A stretch of DNA of 64,000 nucleotides from Taudactylus pleione (lineage: Eukaryota > Chordata > Amphibia > Anura > Myobatrachidae), in NCBI GenBank assembly GCA_031769625.1, contig JAUIMM010000113.1, forward strand, positions 11,752,501 through 11,816,500, given 5' to 3'. A model generated the notes under the pieces. The model had not been told where the DNA came from. It saw only the letters and a list, made by a program, of their open reading frames with translations, and did not search any database. Made by a program: the position numbers and the translations under genes. Positions 56,686 through 64,000 of this stretch are shown here, one piece after another. Within the stretch, counting starts at the first letter, position 1. Each line of letters starts with the position of its first letter.

Positions 56686-57489
56686 TAAGATTAAAGAGTC
56701 TATCTCACTAGACCCAAAGTTTACTGAAGCTTTGTAAATTGAGTTTCATTGCTTCTGCAATAAAACATTTAGTATCCAAGTCAATATACTTCTCCAGGGT
56801 ACCTACTATGATCCCTGTCAGTGTATCCATGTTTCCACTCTCTCCCTTCCTCTATATAACACTGACAAAGGGCTATACAAAACAAATCTAACATTAGATC
56901 ATCAGTTCACAAATTAAATGAATGAGTCTTGTTGGAGTGGGAGCCAGTGCTATAGATACTATATGGAATTTCTTCCTAAGAAGGCTAATATTATATTCCA
57001 GCAATTTATGGTTTGTTTCTGTCTTAGATTTGTATCCAATAGAGCTGCAATTATACTCTGACAGAAGTTGCAGTCTTTTCCACTCTGTATATTTAGATAC
57101 TGTTGTGATAGATAACTGATCTCAGTCCTTAAATATTCACAAACCGGGTTAATGCTACTTGCTTCACTCCCCCGAATTCCTCCTATAGCAGAGAATTTCT
57201 AAAAGTAGTTACCTTAGTTCTTTTTAATGAGCCACGTGTCTTCTACATTCATGTCTATTATTATGTAACACCACATAACTGCGCAACTGTAGTAGTCTAA
57301 AAAATAATCCATTATATACTGTAGTAATTTTGGCTTATTTTCTACTATTGGAAAGGGGTGGACATCCCTATATCCCTCAATACATCCTAACTGGTGCTGA
57401 TATAGTTGAGACAGGTACAGTATACTGTACTGAGCTGTATTAGTATGGAAACTGAGGGTGCATCTGTGGGAGTGGATTGTTTCAAGGTT

Positions 57490-58190
57490 ACTCACTGCCG
57501 CGGGACACACTTTTGCCAGACGACACTACTGCTGCATGTGCCCCCTCCTTGTACAGACTAGCCTACCTATCTGCTTGTTTCTTGGGACTTAGATGAAGGC
57601 TTGGGTTTCCTACTGAGTGTAAGAGCAGCAGCTACTCACTCCAGCACAGAACTTCTGCTGCCCTGTCTGATTTGGATCCCAGCCACTGCTCCACCTCCTG
57701 AACATGACTGGCACCTCTCTACTGCTTTCGGCTATTGCAGGCTCTGCCTCCGGTCAGGCTGTAGCCACCTGCTCCATGACACCGGCAGTCTCCCTTCCAC
57801 CATTGGCCTCCAGTCTGAGCCAGCCACCTCCTCCCACCAGGGAATGCCCCGACCAGTTCGGGTCCCCCTGATCCTCTCTGCCGCCAGGACCACCTCCCGC
57901 GACGCCACCGGCACGGCAGGATGAGTACCGCTGCCCCAGCTCAGCTCCCTCTCCGGCTCTGCCCCCCTGCCCGGCAGCTCATCACCGCTCACTGGCTGCC
58001 TGGATCACAGGAGGACAGGCACTGGAGGGAGGGATCAGCAGACTGCCTGTCAGCTGCTGCTAACAGCTGTTATATATCCTCCCTCTCACCGGATCCTCTT
58101 TTCCTGAGAGGAACCAATTCATCCCACCTATATTACTCCACCCCTTTTCCTCCAGTGCATCCAACACACTGTAGCACATCCTCACCACAG
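57490..58190 (-). promoter_or_regulatory. CpG-rich segment with a minus-strand TATA-like box
   Basis: GC content and CpG density exceed the flanks. The TATA-like GATATATAAC (about 58,070-58,079, minus) faces into the GC-rich part. Frames of 86-107 codons are open on both strands without domains. Read together with the enclosing ends, it is more likely the U3/R part of an LTR than a host promoter. Confidence 0.45.
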
Positions 58191-58361
58191 AGATAAAAAA
58201 GTACCACATAAATTGATATGTTAATAAATTAAATAAATATATCATGAATTGTGACTATATATACTGTATATATATATTACCTCATAAATTGTACATTTAT
58301 ATATATTACATAGATTTATAAGTACAGTTCTTATTTTAACCCCTAACCAGGGTTACACCTT

Positions 58362-58578
58362 TATTATAACTACAGTGTTTTTAGAGCTTTTAATTGTAGT
58401 GTTTTAATGTAATAGTAATTGCTAAGTTATAGCAATGTTACCAAAGTGTACACAATAATTTGTCCTTTGAGAATGAAGCCAATCACAGTGAACATAGAGA
58501 GGCCAAAGCATCCAATTACTGCCTTATTCCTTTTTTTCAACTTGCTTCCAACTACTTTAGTGGCTTTCAACAACTGAC
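58362..58578. other. AT-rich DNA, nothing recognised
   Basis: Short flank between the LTR-like block and the next MITE. Confidence 0.5.
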
Positions 58579-58581
58579 TAT

Positions 58582-59051
58582 GGCCCTGATTCAGACCCGC
58601 TCACTGCCGCAGGCAGCTCGCAGGGTCTGTAGGCATTTTTTTTTCTCCAAGTCGCTTGCAAAGCAGTGGGTATCCACCCACAGCTTGTGCAAGTGGGCTG
58701 GAGACCGTCATGATTATCGTGACCATCGGGCTTGCGACGAGACCCTGGGGTAGGGTGCCGCAAGCCCGAGTGGACTCCAGCTCTAATAGAGCAGGAAGTC
58801 CACTACTGACATCACTAGTGATGTCGTAGGTCCTCCCACAATGCCAGGCGTTCCTTAAGGAATGCCTGCATTTGGGCAGCCACCCCCTTACCCACCTACA
58901 AAATGGGGCGAGGTGTCACTCACCATCGACAGTCGCCCCATCTTGTAGTGAGGCTCATGCATGTGCACACCGGACACGGCGCATGCGCAGGGCCCAAACA
59001 TCGAGCTGCTTGAAAGTGCTGTGAGCTTGCGAGTGGCTCTGAATTAGGTCC
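58582..59051. mobile_element. Hairpin-train MITE, copy C (470 bp, TAT flanks)
   Basis: Ends GGCCCTGATTCAGACCCGC and GGCTCTGAATTAGGTCC; TAT on both sides (58,579-58,581 and 59,052-59,054). Hairpins in the same style: CGGGCTTGCG/CGCAAGCCCG enclosing CCCT/AGGG, GTGGACT...AGTCCAC, GACATCACTAGTGATGTC, and AGGCGTTCCTTAAGGAATGC. Older than copy B, judging by mismatches in the stems. Confidence 0.88.
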
Positions 59052-59058
59052 TATTGGC

Positions 59059-59288
59059 GGGATGTACTAAGCTACTAAGCATCGCATCGGCAATGCCGTA
59101 AATTCCACCAGTTATCGGGTATATACCGGCAATAATATCCCACCAGGTTCCAAGCTACAGAATGTATCACATTCCGGAGGTTGGTACATATGGAAAGTTG
59201 GTACATACGGAAATCCAGAGGTTGTTACATATGGAAATGCGGGCAAAACGCTGAGGTTTTGACCGCATTTCAGGTTTTAGTACATCCT
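59059..59288. mobile_element. Small MITE with GGATGTACTAA ends
   Basis: Left GGGATGTACTAAGC mirrors right TTAGTACATCC. GGTTGGTACATA(T/C)GGAAA-type units recur between 59,177 and 59,240. It begins 7 bases after copy C ends. Confidence 0.62.
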
Positions 59289-60115
59289 GTCCTATATCTC
59301 TGTTGATGTACCCACTTCCTTCTGCTCTCTCTGCATTTAGCTCCTGCCCTAACATTTCCCTGAAACTACTCTCATGCATTTCAAACCTTTTTTCAAGTAG
59401 TTTTTTTCACATCACCTTAGATCTGTTTCTAACCTACAGTTCACCTCCTCTCTGATAACCACATCTATCTCACACCTATAACATCTTTTTCTGTGCCTCT
59501 ACAATGCTAATGGAGCCACTGCTGCATCTGTACACGCACTAGATGTATGATAATATGCAAATGTCGCAGATGCCTAGATTTGTATTGTGACACCCACCAG
59601 TGGCTTCGCAATCCAACTGCATTCAAAGATGAAGCAATGGACACAGATCCTCTGACAATCTTGCAACTTTGGGTTGATTTTTGGGGTGTGGGTCCCCTGG
59701 ATTGCTTTGGTTGGTCTGCTTCAGGGCATCGCATTATAACACAGTCTTTCTTTTTTTGCACATTTTTAACACTTTACTGTTTGTTTTTATTATATTTGTA
59801 TTTTCACTTCTATTCTATACATGCAACTGCAGCTGCTCTTATCTTTCTTATTTCACACTTCACTTTTCTTATTAGAGCGATGCCCTGGGGTGGCACAGCT
59901 GAGCTGGTTTGGGGGTGTCCTGTGCCTTGGATTTGAACCCCTGTATGTTAGGGACCTACCCTACAGATGTTACCTGGATATGGTGGGCAGGCCCATAACC
60001 TTAGCCATGATTATGCTAAAAACCTCTATTTATTGCAAAATTTTAGTGCATAATGTGTTTATATATATAATCAGTAATTTGGAGTTGTGCACCTGTGATA
60101 TGTCTGTTTCAGTGC
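59289..60115. other. No recognised gene
   Basis: Frames up to 129 codons lie on the plus strand (59,547-59,936), Phe/Leu-rich at their ends. No domain, start context or homology supports them. Confidence 0.4.
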
Positions 60116-60117
60116 CT

Positions 60118-60405
60118 CCGACAATCGACCTACTGAGTAATCCTATGGTGGAGCAGAATGGGTGTGGGAACTGAGACACTGGAGCCATGTTTTCTGCGTA
60201 TGGGATCACAGTTGCTGTCTGCAACACACCCCAAAAAACGCTCTCTGACTGTCAATCACAGTTCGGGAAAATAGTCGCTGCGACTACTGATGGTAATGTA
60301 CCTAGTCACATGTGCAGTGCGACTTGGATGCATTCACATTTTACCGGTAATCACTCAACTGCTTAAACATCTGCATTGCGACCATCTCTGAATCAGACTC
60401 ATCTC
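60118..60405. mobile_element. MITE, sister copy of 6,300-6,608
   Basis: Shares GAGTAATCCTATGG, GGAGCAGAAT-like text, TGGGATCACAGT and the CATCTCTGAATCAGAC end with 6,300-6,608 over nearly its whole length, in the same orientation. Confidence 0.7.
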
Positions 60406-60409
60406 TTTA

Positions 60410-62380
60410 CTAGAACCTACCATAATCTCACCTATACTACTTACCTTGGTGCACTCTCTTGCTCTAAAATGTCCACTGAGTCACACTCACTTCTTTTGTC
60501 TCAGTTCTATTATTTTTCCATAAACTAGCAATCACCTGAGCAGGACTCTCGCTACAGTTTGCCTACTTTGTAAGTTTCTTTGTCCCGGGTTTCATGTACT
60601 GTATGTACCTTTTTCTAGTGTCCAGTAACTGTCAGTAATGTTATCTAGTCTACTGTATGTTTTCAAATGTCATTATTTTAAAAAAACAAATGTGAGGTTG
60701 ATTTTAGGTACACAAAAATGTTCACTGATTTCAAACTGGTCCAGATCCAATTCAGTGTCAAATCTGCCTTCATCCCTCATGTCTGTAGCATGTATGTGTT
60801 ACATGTGAGATATACTGTAGTACTGTACATACAATACTATGAACCCTGTGCTTTTATAACTAGCAACTGGCTGAGGCATATGTTCTCATCCAGAGTTTTA
60901 AAAGTGAAATAATGTATATTGTTAGTAATTTAAGCTTAAAATCATCAGACTCCCTTGGAATAAAGCTAAAACCATCTGGCCACTCTGACACTGTTCTATT
61001 TATTGCATACAACTGCCTGGATACTGCCGAAGCATAAACAGTAATTAAGTACACAATTCAGCCATGCATGCCAAATTTGCTAGAACTATCCTTTGAGTAT
61101 CTTAGACTTTCCAAGCCAGTGACTTTATTGAAGCTTTGGCTGGTAATTAAACATTAATGATTTATGGTATGAGTAGGGTTCATTTACTGCTCACTGAAAT
61201 ATGTTTGACAATGTCTTTGGGATTTTTCTCATACTGCTACTTTTGTATGTGCTATATTAGAAAAGCAAAAAAGGTAAATTAGTAAAGCGATATATAATAA
61301 GCACTCTGTAAATTTAGATTTTGTATTGTAACATCCTGTAGCTTTTTTTTAAGGGGTTAGTCATCAATATTGTATCATGATTTTTCTTCTGCAATATACG
61401 CCTTGAAATAAATTAATTACTCAGTGATATTTTGGATAATGTCATAAAAACTGTTAGCCAGTGCAAGTTTTGAGGGGCGATACTATAGTCTTCCATAGGA
61501 ATATCAGAATGATGCTAGACTTACAACCCTTGCAACTGAATTGGAGCTATACCTAAAAGTTTAAGTGGTCTAGTTATAAAAGTTTTTTAGTAGACATTTC
61601 CATCTCTTCATATACAGATGTGTCCACATACACCTTTCCTAAAATCGAGCCATATGGCAATAAAATTTGCTACTTTAATCTGCTACTCTATACGAATGCT
61701 TTTGCAGGAAAGAAAATTGGGATCCATCAAATTTCTACTCGTCGTGGAGCGTCTTAGCCGTGATGGCATCTCAGGCCAAATGAAACAAAAGAGGAAAGGT
61801 GTATGAGGACACATCTGTATACTGATTATAAATGTTATCTGCCTTTACATTGTGCTTCTCATGTAACTTCCTGCATCCCCCTAGTGTCAAGATCACAATG
61901 GAGTCTTTGCAGTTCTGCAATTTAAAGAGATCATAGAAGCATCACTTCTGTCATCTTTTGTTTAAAACACAATACCATCTCTAGAGGGCATTCTATCTAT
62001 CTATATACAAAGCTGGAGAAAAACAATTAAGAGCGTTGTCTGCCATGTTGCATTGCATTGCTCGGCTCCTCCCCTGGTCAGTCACAGAGCGGCACCTAAC
62101 AGCAGCCAGTTTGTGGCCATGACACCTGTTGTGTGTATGCATATTAGCCTTCAAATATATGTGTGCAACTAAAGAAGAAAGTCTATGAGGTTTCTCTTAG
62201 CTGGGAAAGGTGTTTTTGTGAGCACTGTCCTGGCAGGTATAATAATCAACAATAAAATGACAAGAATCACCCTTATGATCCTCAATTAGGACTCACCTAT
62301 ATAGTTATAAAGTTATAAAGAAGTAACCTAAGTTAATATAAATTAATACTCCCCAAAAAAGCAAGTCTGGATTGCTATAT
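60410..62380. other. AT-rich intergenic DNA, nothing recognised
   Basis: About 2 kb without tandem repeats, element ends or convincing coding segments. Confidence 0.5.
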
Positions 62381-62383
62381 ATA

Positions 62384-62525
62384 TATAAGAGATGAGCAGG
62401 TTCGGATTTCTGAGGTCCGAACCCACCCGAACTAAGGAGATACGAGGCAGATCCGAGTCGGCTCGGGTTTTTCCGCCCACGGATCTCAAAAAGAGGGAAA
62501 ACATCATCATCCCACTGTCATTTAA
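62384..62525 (+). mobile_element. hAT-type 5' end fragment
   Basis: TAAGAGATGAGCAGGTTCGG is followed by TTTCTGAGGTCCGAACCCAC, a stem with the first block. ATCCGAGTCGGCTCGG, then ACATCATCATCCC, parallel 62,733-62,855. It is truncated before the TATA region. Confidence 0.7.
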
Positions 62526-62891
62526 AATGTATATCCTGATGAAAAGACTTGCGTTGTCTTGAAACTTTGATATGGAATAAACTACTATTTGAGGTTTGAA
62601 GTCCATCGAGTGCCGCCTGATCCTGTTTAATAGGGGGTTTCTAAATGTATTATTACGCTGGATGGCACCCTGACATAACATGTTTTATTACGAGTGCCCC
62701 TCTACATGAAATTATATATATATATATATATTAGGGGTGAGCGGGTTCGGATTTCTGAAATCCGAACCCCCCCGAGCCCCCCCGATCCGAGGCCGATCCG
62801 AGTCAGGCTCGACTTTGCCCGCCTGACTCGGATCTGAAATCAAGGCAAAACGTCATCATCCCGCCTTCCTGGTCTCGCGGGTTTTGGATCC

Positions 62892-62921
62892 TATATAAGG
62901 TACCCGCGTCGGCGCCATTTT
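62892..62921 (+). promoter_or_regulatory. Predicted TATA-box promoter of the hAT element
   Basis: TATATAAG at 62,892-62,899 and TCGGCGCCATTTT at 62,909-62,921. The same pair stands on the minus strand at 16,102-16,068. Confidence 0.6.
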
Positions 62922-62975
62922 CTCACTCGGCTGTGGACAGTGAAGAGGGAGGGTGGGAGTTAGGGCTGGCTGGGC

Positions 62976-63055
62976 TGTGTAGTGTAGTGTAGTGTTGTAG
63001 TGTAGTGTAGTGCAGTGTAGTGTTGTGCTGTGCTGTGCTGCACTGTGCTGCTGTT
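62976..63055 (+). repeat. Short tandem repeat (GTAGT / GTGCT variants)
   Basis: Repeats of GTAGTGTAGT grade into GTGCTGTGCT. Confidence 0.85.
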
Positions 63056-63209
63056 GTCCATAGGGGCTGTGTCCACTACTTAAAAGTCCATAGGGCTGGC
63101 TGGACTGTGTTGTGCAGTCAGTTGTCCATAGGGGCTGTGTCCACTCCAAAGTCCTGTGCAGTGTCCCAGTCCTAAAGGGGTGCTGTAGTGTTGTCCAGGG
63201 GGTGCTCTG

Positions 63210-64000
63210 TCTGTCAGGGGTGCTCCCCCCAAGTGCTAAAAAAATATATATTTTCTGTGTTTGTGAATTGTGTGCACTGTGGCTGCACGTGCATCAACGA
63301 AGGAGGAGCGCCAAGCGTGTGCCTGTGTCCCATAAGTAAAAGGACGTCTGGCTTGTCCGTTAAAGGGTGCTGTAACCCCCAAAGGGCACTCCAAACAAAA
63401 TAAAAAAATATATTTTTTTGTTAGTGAATTGTGTGCGCAGTAGCCGCACGTGCATCAACAAAGTAGTGCCAAGCGTGCCCCTGTGTCATAAGTAAAGGGC
63501 CGGCTGGCTTGTCCGTTAAAGGGTGCTGTAACCCCCAAAGTACACAACAAACAAAATAAAAAAATATTTTCTGTGTTTGTGAATTGTGTGCGCAGTAGCC
63601 GCACATGCATCAACAAAGTAGTCCCAAGCGTGCGCCTGTGTCCCATAAATAAAGGGCTGGCTGGATTGACCGCTAAAGGGTGCTGTAACCCCCAAAGGGC
63701 ACTCCAAACAAAATAAAAAAAAATATTTTTTTGTGTTTGTGAATTGTGTGCGCAGTAGCCGCACGTACATCAACAAAGTAGTGCCAAGCGTGCGCCTGTG
63801 TCCCATAAATAAAGGGCCGGCTGGATTGACCGCTAAAGGGTACTGTAACCCCTAAAGTACACTCCATACAAAATAAAAAAATATTTTCTGTGTTTGTGAA
63901 TTGTGTGCACTGTGGCTGCACGTGCATCAACGAAGGAGCAGCGCCAAGCGCGTGCCTGTGTCCCATAAGTAAAAGGACATCTGGCTTGTCCGTTAAAGGG
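63210..64000 (+). repeat. 158-bp tandem array, at least five units
   Basis: Each unit contains TTTGTGAATTGTGTGC, a GTGGCTGCACGTGCATCAAC or GTAGCCGCACGTGCATCAAC block, GCCAAGCGTG, TGTCCCATAAGTAAA and GTCCGTTAAAGGGTGCTGTA. Units start near 63,240, 63,401, 63,560, 63,716 and 63,873, and the array is cut by the window edge. Minus-strand frames over it repeat the same peptide and are not genes. Confidence 0.95.

Larger units (their letters stand above)
55655..58357 (-). mobile_element. Solo-LTR-like block, 2.7 kb, CCTT flanks
   Basis: Forward ends are TGTAACCCCC (55,655) and AGGGTTACA (58,357): TG...CA ends with a 7-bp inverted match. CCTT lies directly outside both (55,651-55,654 and 58,358-58,361), as in 4-bp retroviral-type duplications. 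On the minus strand a TATA-like GATATATAAC near 58,070 precedes a CpG-rich 500-bp stretch. A 549-bp MITE is nested at 56,137-56,685. No coding region recognised. A DNA transposon with 4-bp duplication is the main alternative. Confidence 0.6.
62733..64000 (+). mobile_element. hAT-type element, 5' part, continues beyond the window
   Basis: Starts TAGGGGTGAGCGGGTTCGGA with an inverted TCCGAACCCC just inside. Then come nested GATCCGAG/CTCGGATC palindromes, a TATA promoter, a GTAGT-type short repeat (about 62,976-63,055) and a 158-bp array. This is the same order as the minus-strand 5-kb hAT element, so the transposase would lie beyond 64,000. Confidence 0.75.

Noticed and set aside
56205..56711. 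168-codon plus-strand frame
   Set aside because: It lies over the hairpin-rich MITE and runs beyond its end. Open frames are mirrored on the other strand, as expected of palindromic CpG-rich DNA.
57490..58190. Host gene CpG-island promoter
   Set aside because: The segment is enclosed by TG..CA ends with CCTT on both sides, and no exon follows. An LTR-like reading is better supported.
63421..63966. Overlapping minus-strand frames of 61-97 codons
   Set aside because: They are translations of successive 158-bp tandem units.

Overview
This window is repeat-dominated DNA from a large vertebrate genome. The repeat mix (L1, a gamma/epsilon-type endogenous retrovirus, BED-finger hAT transposons, Tc1, Tigger-like and many 3-bp-TSD MITEs) suggests an amphibian, probably a frog; this is inference from repeat style, not proof. 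I found no host gene exon, tRNA or rRNA gene that I can defend. The coding sequence I recognise belongs to mobile elements.

Layout. 1-11,250 is AT-rich intergenic DNA with small palindromic elements, two related G-rich minisatellites (about 1,805-2,370 and 8,505-8,755), a 36-bp minisatellite (3,475-3,770) and an element with XhoI-site (CTCGAG) termini (7,838-8,882). 11,261-16,260 is a complete but decayed hAT transposon on the minus strand, 5,000 bp long, bounded by a perfect 8-bp target duplication (ATAATAAT). A second, internally deleted relative follows at 16,374-17,975. 18,713-28,751 is a minus-strand endogenous retrovirus with two LTRs, a primer-binding site, a polypurine tract, a gag start, the end of pol and a decayed env. 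Its leader carries an 863-bp MITE and its 5' LTR carries a probable solo LTR. 29,134-31,411 is a 2.28-kb foldback element whose arms are inverted copies about 600 bp long, flanked by GTA, and inserted just after the tail of an older LINE. 31,415-38,560 is mostly AT-rich DNA with local duplications, microsatellites and small hAT and palindromic elements.

38,576-44,953 is the best preserved element: a minus-strand, full-length L1 with a perfect 15-bp target duplication, an intact ORF1, and an ORF2 broken by one visible frameshift. After it come a truncated Tc1 (45,415-46,155), several MITEs, and a third hAT copy (50,033-52,690). A retro-LTR-like block lies at 55,655-58,357 with CCTT on both sides. 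The window ends inside a hAT 5' region with a TATA promoter and a roughly 158-bp tandem array that runs off the edge.

The most unusual theme is DNA built from consecutive hairpins. Three copies of one MITE family (51,031-51,558; 56,137-56,685; 58,582-59,051) consist largely of short near-perfect palindromes laid end to end, in conserved order. Other families here (1,552-1,681; 25,268-26,130; 29,134-31,411; 7,838-8,882) share this style. A separate perfect 42-bp-arm hairpin lies at 54,856-54,946.
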